The position numbers and the translations under genes were made by a program. The notes under the pieces were generated by a model. That model was not told the origin of the DNA. It saw nothing but the letters and a program-made list of their open reading frames with translations, and made no database searches. Shown in pieces: positions 23,601-34,530 of a stretch of 64,000 nt of DNA. The stretch lies in NCBI GenBank assembly GCA_028023455.1, contig JAQFVV010013332.1:90992-154991 (forward strand), read 5' to 3'. Position 1 is the stretch's first letter; each line of letters begins with the position of its first letter. Source of the stretch: Epiperipatus broadwayi (lineage: Eukaryota > Onychophora > Udeonychophora > Euonychophora > Peripatidae).

Positions 23601-25499
23601 GAAATGACCAATAAGAGAGCACAATTTTGAATATATTAAGAACAAGGATACAATGTTTGTGAAAGAAAATGTTAGGGGTGGGGGGAGAGGAGATTACAGA
23701 TCTGATGAAAAGTAATTTAGTTCTTATTTCAAAAAATCTGTTAAAACTATTCTAAATGTTATTTTTTTAAAAAAGGTAATTGATTATGATCTATTTGAGA
23801 ATTTAAAACTATATATAAAAGTTTTCTGTTAATGTGATGGAGTGAAGGGAAGTTGGGTCCCTACTGGAGTAATCAGTATTGGGTAATTTGGATAAATATT
23901 TTGGAATAATTATATCATTAAAACAATAGAAGAATGAAAGAAAAACTTATAAACGAACTTATGCAAACCATAGTGAATATTATGTTAATACATGATTTAA
24001 TTGTTAAGTAAACTAAAAAACTTATAAACCATGGCTATCATAGAAGTTGTAAAATATTAAATTGGAATTGGTGGTTGAATAAAAAGAAAATTATTCCTGA
24101 CAGAGTTAAATAAATGTGTTAATATAGTTAAAACCAAATCAATAAATAATGATAGTGGGAATATTTTCTTGTTGAAAATTGGACTTGATATCTGAGGAGA
24201 GTCTACAGTCATGTATTTGAATGATAATTTATATAACATAGAATATATGAAAAGATAGTTATTATTTTAATGCAACTGTCATGTAAAATGAACTTTAAGA
24301 ATAAATTTATATAGTAGATAAATGAGAAAAAGTTAAAAGGATTTATGGATATAGTACAAAACAAAATGTAAAAGGAAAAATTTAAATAGAAATTATATTT
24401 ACACTTGTCATAAGATTATAAAGGTCTGCTCCAAAAATGAGACTTATTTATCAATACCATAAAATTAAAAAACAAGATAAGAGTGTAAAAATTAAATAAT
24501 TATTGAGGACAAATAGTGAGGAATAAATATGTATTGAAGGAGAAAGAGTTGAATAACCTGATGGAATAAACATTATCTTATTTGAAAATATAAAACGTAT
24601 ATTAAGGATAATGTCAGTCTACATTTAAAGAGAATGTATAAAAGTATATATTCTAAAGAATAACATTGACAAGGAATACATAAGGAATAATGCCAAGACT
24701 GAAGTATAGCAGTGGACTGATGAAATGTTTATATAATAAATGCAAGAAGTATCTAAATAAAAATATAGTATGCCAGTTGAAAATAAACTGTCATTGTTAA
24801 GGAAAAAAAAGAGCAATTGTAAATAATATGTTTTAATGGAATTTTGTAGTTTTTGTTATATTATCATGAGAACAAGATGAACAGAAGTGAGGGGGGTGCA
24901 GTGATGATTAACTAGTTTAAAGTGTTTGAAATGATTGGGTTAACATAGAAATTAAAGCCTTATAAAGATGAACTGGGTAAAAGTGTATTATGTTTTAAAA
25001 GAAAATAAAATTTTTAACATAATATTTGTATATTGTTTAATTTTATACTTTAAAATAATCATTATAAATTTATGGAAATAAGCATATGCATAAAATTTAA
25101 TAGTTAATTTGATTTATGTATCTATGTAATTAATTATTTTTTTATCTTATTAAATATTATTAGTTAATTATAATAAATGGGGATAAACAATAAGCTAGGA
25201 AAATCTATGTATAAAACACATGGTTATTATAAGAAGTTAGAATATGTTTGTGTTCGAATATAATAATGTAATGATAAATTGTGATATATAAATTTTGATC
25301 TTATATTTAATTATAAATAATTTAAAATAATTTTAGGGGGGTTAGATCTAATTGGTGTTTGTAATTCTAGGCCATTATTAATAAGAAACATACAAAACAA
25401 ATATAGTTTGGAAATAGGAAGTTAATAGCTAAGTTGTTTAAATAAAATGAAGATAAGGATTTCTTATTTTATGATGCACCAAAAAGTGTTCTATCAACA
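20632..25499. other. AT-rich intergenic DNA
   Basis: Nearly 5 kb with several short open frames on both strands (for example 21206-21397, 22417-22611, 22653-22877), all rich in Ile, Phe, Lys and Asn with no recognisable motif. Short recurring blocks such as 'ACATTTGGCA' at 22300-22425 suggest a weak old repeat. No transposon protein or RNA fold was seen. Confidence 0.5.
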
Positions 25500-25585
25500 T
25501 TTAACATAGTAACAACTATATATACCATATATATTAACGTAGTAACATATACCCTATATATTAACATAGTAACATAAATAAATGG
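25500..25585. repeat. Short tandem repeat around TTAACATAGTAACA
   Basis: Three units of roughly 25-40 bp, each with TTAAC[A/G]TAGTAACA followed by a TATATA-type spacer. Confidence 0.8.
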
Positions 25586-26395
25586 AAAATTTTTCAGGAT
25601 ATTTAATAAATACACATGATTTTGTTATAAAAGAAATAAAGTTGAATAGAACAATAACATCATATATTATGAAAAGGGAGTATTTAATTTTAAGTATATG
25701 TAATGGTAATTAAGAGAAATATAAATGTTTAAATGTTTACATATGTTAATGTATTATATTGTTACATAATGTTATCAGTATTGTTATGTATTAAGTTATT
25801 TATTAGTTCAAAAACAATTATTGAAATATTTTGTAAATAACATGTTTTTAAAGTTAATGTTTAAATATTGAACTAAGTATTTAGAGTTGTATCTTCAGAG
25901 AGTATTAATTGCAATATACATATTAACTAAAGCATACAGTTTAAGATCTGAATAAAAAATTAATTCAGTACAAGATAATGTATAACAATTATTTAAAAAA
26001 ACATTTCTTAAAAGAGATCTTAAATTATTGGAAATTTTCTTGATCACATAAGTTATCCATAAAATATATAATTTAAGTTTACTAAAGTATGTTTATTGGT
26101 AGTAAATCAAATTATTATTTTTTATGGTTGTGATGATATGCTATTATTTGAGTGGTAATAAAATGGTTGTTTATTATTAAAACATTAGAGATCATAAAAT
26201 ATAAAATAGTAAATAATTTAAGTTATAAATTAAAGTAGGACACATTTTCTTAATTGATATACAATCTACAGAAGTAAGTAAAACCCCTCTTGATATCTTA
26301 TAGATGGAAGGAATAGCTAATCAAAAAACAATGATAAGCCTAAGATTTCCTTATTATAATATTATTATTATGGTTATTAATAATTACAATTCTAT
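25586..26395. other. AT-rich intergenic DNA
   Basis: No feature recognised. Confidence 0.5.
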
Positions 26396-26826
26396 AAACA
26401 TCACATGATCACCATTTGTTATGGTTGCTCTTATCTGTTATTAAAACAGACAAAACTCTCTATACATATTGACACTCAGTGCAAGCCAGAGTAATCAATG
26501 GATGACAGAAGGTGTTTTCAATTTAAGTCTCATAGTTTTGTAGTTAAGCAGAAATAAAAGGTGGCTGCTGGAGGGTTGCATTAGATCCTACGATCTAGAT
26601 GCAGTGCTCTCAGATCCAAGGCTCCTCACTGATGAAGGCCACAAACCAGAAAATAGTCTAGGGATATTAGATGAGTAAGCACTAGATGAGTATTTATGCA
26701 CAAGCCTTTGGCATTCATTGATTACTCTGGCTTGTACTGAGTGGCAATACATATAGAGAGTTTTGCTTGTTTTAATAACAGATAAGAGCAAGCATAAGAA
26801 ATAGTGACCATGTGATGTTTATTGGC
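26396..26826 (+). mobile_element. SINE-like family B, copy 1, with long inverted ends
   Basis: Most complete copy. The ends are inverted repeats of about 105 bp, from AACATCACATGATCACCAT on the left to its reverse complement ending near 26823, and include AAAACTCTCTATA and CCAGAGTAATCAATG. Between them, 26527-26588 looks tRNA-like (GTAGTTAAGCAG, then GGGTTGCATTAGATCC in the B-box place), followed by a hammerhead at 26621-26663. No protein. The mix of tRNA-like head, ribozyme and inverted ends fits either a ribozyme-bearing SINE inserted into its own inverted copy or a non-autonomous PLE derivative. Confidence 0.65.
26621..26666 (+). ncRNA. Hammerhead ribozyme motif, family B copy 1
   Basis: CCUCA (26624-26628) precedes an exact CUGAUGA core (26629-26635). 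Stem II pairs GGC with ACC or GCC-type sequence around CACAA, flanked by an A-A mismatch. GAAA is followed by AUAGUC with GUC ending at 26658. Stem I closes with UAGGG, which has one mismatch here; copies 2 and 3 have UGGGG, which pairs fully. Confidence 0.65.
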
Positions 26827-26956
26827 TTAAAACTAACCCTGACTAATAGGGTAATGGTCGGTATGGTTATTATAAAACCAAAAGACACCAAAATGTATAG
26901 GTACTGAACTGAGTTCAGACCTATATGACTATATAAGCTGATGATCTTGGATTAAA

Positions 26957-27225
26957 AATATTCAAGATATTTTCAATTTAAGTCTCATAGTTTTGTAGTT
27001 AAGTAGAGGTTAAAGGTGGATGTTGGAGGGTTGCATTAAATTCTAAGATCTAGGTGCAGTGAGGCTCCTCACTGACAAAGGCCACAAGCCAGAAACTAGT
27101 CTGGGGATATTGAATGAGTAGGCACTAGATGGGAATTTTATGTACAAGCCTTCTGGCATCCATTGATTACTCTGGTGTGCACTGTGTAGCAATGTGTATA
27201 GAGAGTTTTGCCTGTTTTTTTTGAC
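26957..27225 (+). mobile_element. SINE-like family B, copy 2
   Basis: Starts with TTTTCAATTTAAGTCTCATAG, the same internal block as copy 1 at 26516, and continues through the tRNA-like part, hammerhead and the terminal block CATTGATTACTCTGG to TAGAGAGTTTTGCCTGTTTT. The left inverted end of copy 1 is missing here, so this is the simpler SINE-like form. Confidence 0.7.
27067..27106 (+). ncRNA. Hammerhead ribozyme motif, family B copy 2
   Basis: Stem I pairs CCUCA with UGGGG (five pairs including a G-U). The first core is CUGACAA instead of CUGANGA. Stem II pairs GGC with GCC around CACAA. GAAA and the cleavage triplet GUC (ending at 27101) are intact, with a two-pair stem III AC/GU around UA. 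One core change probably removes activity. Confidence 0.6.
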
Positions 27226-28129
27226 AATTCTACAAGAGTAATAATAACAAGAAATAAAAATACAATAAAATAATAGTATAACTTATTAATTAGATTAACT
27301 TAAATTTAATAATTATAGATGTTTTATTATATTTATTTAAGTAGTATTGCTATTCATGGGAATGTTTAGATTCTTAATAAGAAGCAGTATACTGGTATTC
27401 TTATGGCATTGAGCAAACATATTGATATTTGTTTAATGTTAAAAGGTATATGATCTTGTTTCATAGGAAAAGCGGGTCTCATAATTGCTGGTATAAATTA
27501 AACATAATTTGTAAATAATTAAGAGAATAAAATTGTACCTAGACAAAATAACAGTGTAGCCTAATTTAGGGACTTGTCATGTTTTTTTAGGATTCAGTCC
27601 TATTGTCAGAGTACAATATAAATATTAAAAATTAATGCATAAATTTTATTTCTAAAGTTCAAACAAATATTCAATAAGATAGTTCATAAAAAATCAAATT
27701 AATATTACTATGATAATTTTTTTTAGTAGTAAATATTTGTAAAATGACATAATTAATATAAACAAATGTTCAAGGAAAATAAATTAATGATCTTCACATT
27801 CACATTATTACTTAATATGTCTAAAATATATGATTAATTATAACTGAAGCCAAACATCAAAACAAAACAATTATCTTAGAACATGTTCAAATAATGTATC
27901 TGGAGAGATCATTCAACAAATCTATTTTAAAAGTTCAAAACATAATTATGAAGACATATAAAGTTCAATGCAAGTTATAACTTAATCTTTCTAATAATAT
28001 TCCATTATAAGATAATTTGTGGTTAATACAATATTTATTAAAAATAAATAAATGAAAATTTCTATCAATTAATATTTAGTTTTCTATTTCATTAAATAAG
28101 TGAGAACAGTTCAAGTAATTTGGAAGATC
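27226..28129. other. AT-rich intergenic DNA between family B copies
   Basis: No feature recognised. Confidence 0.5.
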
Positions 28130-28385
28130 AAATTAAAACAGACAAAACTCTCTATACAGTAGTGACACTCAGTGCAATCCAGAATAATCTATGGATGCCT
28201 GAAGGCTTGTGCATAAAATCTCTATCTAGTGCCTACTCATCTAATATCCCCAGACTAGTTTCTAACTTGTGGCTTTCATCAGTGGGGAGCCTTGGATTGA
28301 GTGGTACTACTGCATGAAGGGTTTTGCCTGTTTTAATAACAGTTATGAGGAATCATAAGAAATAGTGATCATGTGATGAAGATCA
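28130..28385 (-). mobile_element. SINE-like family B, copy 3 (minus strand)
   Basis: The reverse-oriented body runs from ACAGACAAAACTCTCTATAC at 28138 to the hammerhead at 28287. It is then joined to a piece matching the right inverted end of copy 1 (CCTGTTTTAATAACAG, then CATGTGATG at 28368). The tRNA-like part is lost at that join. The 65-residue open frame here is not a gene. Confidence 0.65.
28248..28287 (-). ncRNA. Hammerhead ribozyme motif, family B copy 3 (best kept of the family)
   Basis: On the minus strand CCCCA pairs with UGGGG as stem I, all Watson-Crick. The core is an exact CUGAUGA. Stem II pairs AGC with GUU around CACAA; compared with GGC/GCC in copy 2 this partly preserves pairing. 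GAAA, the AC/GU stem III around UA and the cleavage triplet GUC are intact. The one departure is an A-A mismatch where stem II meets the core, shared by all family B copies. Confidence 0.7.
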
Positions 28386-29910
28386 AATTAACTTGTGACA
28401 TAACCTTATTAAAAGTTCTCTTCTTTATTTTAACATTGCATTTCATTCAGTATTAGAAAAATCTTCCCTTTATGTATAGTTTTTACAATACTTAAATTTT
28501 TATTATGTAAAATTAAGATTTGGACTGCTTGACATTATTTTTTTCCAAAATCTTTCATATATATATATTTATTAAAAAATAGTGAAAGAATCTATTCAAG
28601 AAAATTGTTCAACACTAAAAATGTCAACTTTACATGATAAAATTTGAATATTGCTAAAACTAAGTATAAAGAGAAGTTAATTTTATTGATTATGAAAAGA
28701 TGTGATTTTTTATTAGAAATACCATATGATTTGTAACATTGTTTAAATAATTCAAGAAGCAATAAATATTTCAGTGATTTAATTTCACAATTTTTATATT
28801 ATTTACAGACTATAAATTACATTACTATTTTTATTTACCTTTCTGCTACAAGTCAAATTACTTCTCCATGCTTTGCTTTAACTAATATTTTCACAAATTG
28901 TTTTTGTAACTAGATTTTATTACAATGCTATAATCTTCCAACAGGCTCGTGAGTGTATTTTTTTTTACTCGAAGAGTCAATATATAAAAATTTAGTGTTG
29001 CTCAACCTAATGGAATTTTATTATTTTTTTTTATAGACTGGACAAAAAATAGCTGATAGAGAATTTTTGATAAATTGTATGAATTTAATAAACAGTTTCT
29101 TTAAAAGATTTTTTTTTATTGGAATGTTGTTGAATGCTATTGATTCTTCATCAATAATGTTGAGATGATCTACCTTCTTCTTTAAAGTCTTTACCAATAT
29201 TATTTTCATAAATATTTGTAATGACATTTAAAATAGAATAAATCATCTGTCAAAATGTCACACAAAACTATGGACAGATTGTTTAAAATAGCACATATAA
29301 AGCCAAGTTAATTAAAGTTAGACACTTTGAATATTTTGTTTAATTTTATATTTCTGCTGTCTCCTGTGCACTCATGTAGAAGCGAAAACTCTTCTAGTCT
29401 ACATGGCTACATTTTATCATATACTATATATAGGATAAATATCTAATATAATAAAAAAATTAATCTCCATGGATGATAGAGTTTTAGCTTAAAGCTAAAA
29501 TATATCGTACAAATAAATTTCTCACCAACCCATCTTTTTTATAAAAAGGTAATAATGCCTAAATATCTTTGTTTACACAAAAATAATAATGTTTTTTTTT
29601 TTATTTCATTAAACAAATCAGATTTTTGCCAGAATCAGAAATAAAGCAAATAATTTAAATAATCTATTTGTGTCAGAGAAATATATTTATTTAATTTTAA
29701 ATTATTTATTTTAAATATCAAAAATTTAATAATATACTTATATATATGAAATTGTATATTCATTTTAATATTTATTGTAAGTTACATTTATTTTTTGTAT
29801 GTTCTTTTACAATGTTTAAATACATCTACATATGCTGTTAATTTTACTCATTTATTGTGCTGTTTGCCATGCTATATATATATGTTAAAACGAAGATTTG
29901 CACAGGTTAA
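28386..29910. other. AT-rich intergenic DNA
   Basis: No gene or element recognised. The minus-strand frame 29021-29227 is rich in Lys, Ile and Phe and carries no motif I know. Confidence 0.5.
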
Positions 29911-29965
29911 ATATATAAAATACATATTTTGCGGGTTCATCCGTGTTAAAAAACTTTTAATATTA

Positions 29966-30013
29966 ATATACTGACGTTTCGACTTGGTCACACAAGCCAT
30001 CCACAGAGTTATA
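29966..30013 (-). ncRNA. Hammerhead ribozyme motif in the left PLE terminal repeat
   Basis: On the minus strand a core-like CUGUGGA is followed by stem II GGCUUG paired with CAAGUC (including a canonical closing G-C), then GAAAC and GUC. Stem I pairs AACU-side sequence with AGUAUA with one bulged A. The core has CUGUGGA where CUGANGA is expected. Confidence 0.6.
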
Positions 30014-30099
30014 AAAGATAAAAAGACGGTTGTAGAGGCGCTACAATCACTGATTTGAATAAAATGTTAAAATTCCACCAACAGCAAAAAATGTTAAAT

Positions 30100-30477
30100 T
30101 TAGGAATGTTTTTTAAAAAAATCTTTCCACATAGGAGGAAGTTTGCACGTATCATCTTGCTTATTGATACAATCTGGCCTTTTAAGTATCTCAATGGCTT
30201 CTCTAATTTTGCATTGGTAGAGATTATCACATCTGGATATGATCCTGGTACTAGAAAAATCAATTTTATGACCTGAATCTATAGTATGGAGTGAGAGTGC
30301 TGATGATGATGAGTGTTGTTTAACTGTATTAGCATGCTCATCTCTCCTAACACTGATGTGACAATTACTCATACCTATGTAAGAAGCTTTACAATTTTTA
30401 CATGAGATTTGATAGACACCATGAGATTCAAGAGGGATTGAATCCTTTTTTTTAAAAAACATTCCTAAATTTAACAT
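30100..30477 (-). pseudogene. GIY-YIG endonuclease domain of a Penelope-like element (C-terminal fragment)
   Basis: A 125-residue open frame. The domain shows GVY at residues 20-22, a CxxC pair at 26-29 and YIG at 33-35, then R44 and the E47-H48 pair. A later H..GH pair is at 64-70 and the probable catalytic Glu is in REAIEI at 93. In PLEs this nuclease nicks the target DNA for target-primed reverse transcription. The frame is open across the whole domain, but its first ten residues and the stop codon come from the inverted flanking arms, so neither start nor stop is likely to be native. The polymerase part, normally upstream, is missing. Domain call is confident; function is not expected. 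Confidence 0.85.
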
Positions 30478-30554
30478 TTTTTGCTATTGGTGGAATTTTA
30501 ACATTTTATTCAAATCAGTGATTGTAGCGCCTCTACAACCGTCTTTCTATCTTT

Positions 30555-30603
30555 TATAACTCTGTGGATGGCTTGTGTGACCAAGTTGAAACGTCAGTAT
30601 ATT
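30555..30603 (+). ncRNA. Hammerhead ribozyme motif in the right PLE terminal repeat
   Basis: Reverse-complement partner of the left-arm motif, on the plus strand. It is identical except that stem II ends in CAAGUU instead of CAAGUC, which turns the closing pair into G-U. GAAACGUC is intact; C of GUC is at 30595. Confidence 0.6.
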
Positions 30604-30773
30604 AATATTAAAAGTTTTTTAACACGGATGAACCCGCAAAATATGTATTTTATATATATATATATAATCGATGTTTGCTCTCCTTTAACCTAAATACATA
30701 TGTATAATAGAAATTTCAGTTTTTTGTTATAAAAGGTAAACAACCAATTATATATGTGAAAGTATGTAATTAA

Positions 30774-31519
30774 CCAAAAGACTGTTTCTTACGAGGCTCC
30801 TCGTAGACAACTGACGTCACTCTAACTCTGCTAGTTCTTATGCTAAAAAATTCGTTTGATAGGTTTTGAATAGGTTTTTAAAAGTTCTGTAAGATGGTGC
30901 CCTCTTCCGACTTATTTTACAAGTAAAAAATAAAAAAAAATGCATTTAAACCTAAACAAAGAAAGAACATTATTTGTGATTGGTTCTTAGCATGCTCTCA
31001 GCCAAAAAAGACATTCTGATTGGCTGGAAAGAACAAAGAAACCACCTGATCAAAGAAAATAAAGAAAAACGCTGAGATTTTCATTTCGAATTTAATTTTA
31101 AGTATTAAAAAAATATAATTTCAGAAATTAAACTAGTTTTTTAAAAAATATACTAAAAAAACAAAATTATTTTCGAAAAATATTGAAGATTTTAGTAAAA
31201 ATATTAAAGAAATATTTAAAAGAAATATTTACTTTTCTATAACGTAAAAGTCGACCTTTTTGTTTATATTATAGCTTTTATGTTGCCAAAATTGAATATT
31301 TTAGAATAAATAAATAGCAATTTATTTTTGAAAGAACTTTCGTTCTCTTCATAACCTGAAAAATTAATAATATACTTTTTATAAATGTATCTGAGTTGAA
31401 TTTAATATTATAGGTGAATATGTTTTAACAATAGGCTTTGTCTTCAGTTTGTGAGTTGGCCAATCAAAAGATTTGATTTTTACCTCATACAACCAATAAT
31501 ATAATTAGCGGTTAAAAGG
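30774..31519 (+). mobile_element. TTAA-flanked piggyBac-type non-autonomous element, copy 1 (746 bp)
   Basis: Flanked by TTAA at 30770-30773 and 31520-31523. It aligns along its whole length, in inverse orientation, with 45308-46054. Shared blocks include CGAGGCTCCTCG near 30800 (a small subterminal palindrome), CACTCTAACT, CCAATCACAAATAA-type sequence, TTTTGTTTA-type AT blocks and GAGTTGGCCAATCAAAAGAT near the right end. Ends are CC...GG with CCTTTTAACCGC on the right-hand reverse strand. No transposase is encoded. The TTAA duplications and CCCT-like ends point to piggyBac-type mobilisation. Confidence 0.8.
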
Positions 31520-31523
31520 TTAA

Positions 31524-32587
31524 TACAAATATGTAATTCAAAATTTCTATGCTAAATACTTATAATAAGAACAAGCTCATAATGGCTATTTAATTGCATC
31601 AATATTTGAATATACTATCAAATAATCTTAAATACTAATGAGAATATTGTCAATATGTAGTTAATTATTTGTCTTTGACGTTTAAAAAAAGTTTACCTTG
31701 ATAGACGTGTAACTTAACCTTGTAAAATAGTCATAAATTGCATGTCATGAATTAAGTAATATATTATTAATTATTCATTTCTCAATATAATAGATTTCAC
31801 TCTTGAATAGAGTCATCATGGTGGTAAATGCAACCATTATGACTTATCTGCCAAATCATTACTTAATTTACAATAATTAAAATTTTACATACTACTGATT
31901 TACAAAAAATGAAAAAAAATATATTTCTTAGAAAAAAAAAGATATAATTATAAAAATATATAACTTCTTAAACCTTTATAACATTCTATAAATTCAGCAT
32001 TATTAATGTCATATAAATTTTTAAGCAATAAATCTATTTATTAGAAAAAAAAATTGATTTTATACAAAAAACTTTTGGTCACTAGTTTAATTTTTTGATG
32101 ATTTTTGAATATACTAAAAAACCCTTTTGGTAACTGATTATTATTTATTTAGAGATAAATTAAAAATTTGAGATACTTCTGTTGGTGAATTAATATAATA
32201 AGTAATAATTGGGTTATGATTTAATAAGCTGAATAATAAATGCAAATGTTTTGTGCATAGGCAAATGTAAATTTATATGATAAATGAATCAGACCAATCC
32301 TTTCCTGCTATACATTTATTTCAAGTAACATTACTTTTATAAAATGGACCAAATAATGCAGCTACAAATTTTAGACAGGGTAATGCTCAATTTTATTTAG
32401 TCTCATGGAAATATCGATTTTGAAGACCAGATTGCATAATCAATTAATAAATACAGTTAATTTATTCTCACAATATAATTCCATTTCAAAATGATTATGT
32501 TCTAGCATCCTGCTTAAGTTTTAAGTAAGACTATATTATATAACAAAATATATAATATAAAATTTATCTAAAGTTATTTATGTCTCA
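31524..32587. other. AT-rich intergenic DNA
   Basis: No feature recognised. Confidence 0.5.
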
Positions 32588-32725
32588 ATACCACAAGCCA
32601 GAAACTAGTCTGGGGATATTGGATGAGTAGGCACTAGATAGGGATTTTATGCACAAGCCTTCTGGCATCCATTGATTGCTCTTGTTAGCACAAGATGGCA
32701 CTACTATATGGAGAGTTTTGCTGTA
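32588..32725 (+). mobile_element. SINE-like family B, copy 4 (5'-truncated)
   Basis: Begins inside the hammerhead at CCACAAGCCAGAAAC and runs to GGAGAGTTTTGCTGTATTTT. The GAAA core, GUC and UGGGG are kept, but the CUGAUGA half is absent, so no ribozyme can form. Confidence 0.75.
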
Positions 32726-33138
32726 TTTTGAATTGTTTAATAATATAAACTATCTTAGATTTTCAAACTTTATGTTAATTGATGTGAATTAATCAGCTTT
32801 AAGTTGTTTGTACATCCTAAATGATTATTTAATTTAATTATTTCCTTTGTTATATTTAATAAATAGTTATAAAATCCAAATTTTGCTTAGCTGTTATTCT
32901 GCAAAATTCTGCTCATCATTACTTTTAACATAGTGTATAGCTTCTTTTAAATTTTCTGAAGTTGTGATCACAATTGTTATCAAAAAAATACATTCCTTAT
33001 GGTTGATATTCTAAAAATCTTCCTGAATGATTTTTAGTTAGTGTGCATTCTTTACTTATACATTTATATATGCTTAGTGTTTACAATATGAAAAAAAAAC
33101 TACTTTTCACACATGTATCACACTATTTCATTAATGAT
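32726..33138. other. AT-rich intergenic DNA
   Basis: No feature recognised. Confidence 0.45.
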
Positions 33139-33142
33139 TTAA

Positions 33143-33866
33143 CTCTTTTAAAGAAAGATCTGAGTCAACTTGGACATGGCTTAACTCACTCTAAAACCAG
33201 CTATTTTTATGTTATTGTAATGAATTCACATTCATTTTAAAACTTAAAAAGTACCATAAAATGCTGCCCTCTCTAGAATTATTTTACAAATAAAAAATTA
33301 ATATTTAAATTTGATGCTACAACAATGTAAGAAGACAGGCTTTTCTAAATACTGATTGCTTGGTTCTCATTTTGAAGAATATGGAGCATCTGTCAATAAT
33401 TTTTCACCGCTCCATTTTTTTTGTTTTGATTTTGAAAATGAATGTTTTAGAGTATTTTGTTTAGTATTTCATTTGCATAGTATAAATTATTTTGATAAAA
33501 TATGCTGAAAATAAAATTATTTTAGAAAAATAGCTAAGACTTTTGTAAAAACTATTTATTTTTACATGAATGTAAATTCAGAAAAAAAATCACTGACATA
33601 CACAACATTTTCTAATAAGTTACAAACGTTTTTTGAGGTTCTCCATTATAAAATATTTTTATAATTATAAATAGAAATTTATTTTTGAAAACACTTTCGT
33701 TCACTTTCATATTCTGACAAATTATTAATTTGCTTTTTAAAAGCAAAACTAAAATGAATATAGTAATAAAAGATGAATATATTTTTACTTCTGATTCTGT
33801 AATTGACTAATCAAAAGTTTAGAGTTTTAACTCACTCAACCAAGCAAAGTTTGTACTACATAAGGG
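33143..33866 (+). mobile_element. TTAA-flanked piggyBac-type non-autonomous element, copy 2 (724 bp, diverged)
   Basis: Flanked by TTAA at 33139-33142 and 33867-33870. The right end reads AAGGG before TTAA and the left CTCTTTT after TTAA, matching the ends of the 45.3-kb copy. Alignable blocks include AACTCACTCTAAA near 33180, AAAATAAAATTATTTT and AATTTATTTTTGAAA. It is much more diverged than copies 1 and 3 but still ends at TTAA on both sides at nearly the same length. The open frame at 33043-33240 crosses the left boundary and is not a gene. Confidence 0.7.
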
Positions 33867-33870
33867 TTAA

Positions 33871-34342
33871 AGCTATAGATAGTTCACCTATACTTAAATC
33901 TTATTCTTTAAATAAAATACCATTTATTTATTATGATTAAATTCAGGATTGATCTTATAGAAAGTATGATTTTTAAATATGCATATTATTTGCATAAGAT
34001 CTAAGCATAAGTGGATCACCTATGCTTTTAAAATATTTATTGACAGGGGTAGTATGCACATTTATTTTACAGGATATGTGTAAAGAATAATTTTTTTCAC
34101 AATATTTCTTATGTAGAGTCCATTATATTATTAATCATTATGGCATATGACATAAAATTTATCTCACCATATAGGTTCATGCATAAATTTCATGTACATA
34201 AGTTATATGAAAAGTGGCTGAAGCAGTCTTTAAATAAAACATTTCAAAGTAAATATATCCTCACCAAAACAATACTGAACGGGAAGATAAAAAAAAATTA
34301 GCACACTTGTTTACTTTCTTGTTAATACCTCATTTGACTATC
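33871..34342. other. AT-rich intergenic DNA
   Basis: No feature recognised. Confidence 0.45.
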
Positions 34343-34530
34343 AAATATCACATGATCCCCATTTATTATGCCCTTCACTGATGAAAGTCACAAGCAAAAA
34401 ACTAATCTAGAAATAGGGAATGAGTAAGCACTAGATATGGATTTTATTCACATACCTTTCTGCATGCGTCCATTGATTACTCTGGCTTGCACTGAGCAGT
34501 GATACTATATGGAGAGGTTTGCCTCTGTGT
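34343..34530 (+). mobile_element. SINE-like family B, copy 5 (internal deletion)
   Basis: Starts with the terminal block ATCACATGATCCCCATTTATTATG, then jumps to the hammerhead (ACTGATGAAAGTCACAAGC at about 34377) and the 3' part ending ATATGGAGAGGTTTGCCTC. The tRNA-like section is deleted. The ribozyme second core is AAAAA and the cleavage triplet AUC, so it is decayed. Confidence 0.7.

Larger units (their letters stand above)
29911..30660 (-). mobile_element. Penelope-like element fragment flanked by inverted terminal repeats
   Basis: Two arms of about 210 bp (29911-30121 and 30446-30660) are near-perfect reverse complements, with only a handful of mismatches. They enclose about 325 bp that encode a GIY-YIG endonuclease domain on the minus strand. 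Each arm carries a hammerhead motif. PLEs are known to insert with a 5'-truncated body and an inverted copy of their terminal repeat (pLTR) upstream, and this is exactly that arrangement. The high arm identity suggests a fairly recent insertion. The reverse transcriptase is absent. Confidence 0.85.

Noticed and set aside
24710-24770. CUGAUGA on the plus strand
   Set aside because: No GAAA and UH cleavage site joined by pairing stems.
31440-31480. CUGAAGA-like core on the minus strand inside a TTAA element
   Set aside because: No supporting stems; also not conserved as a fold in the other copies.
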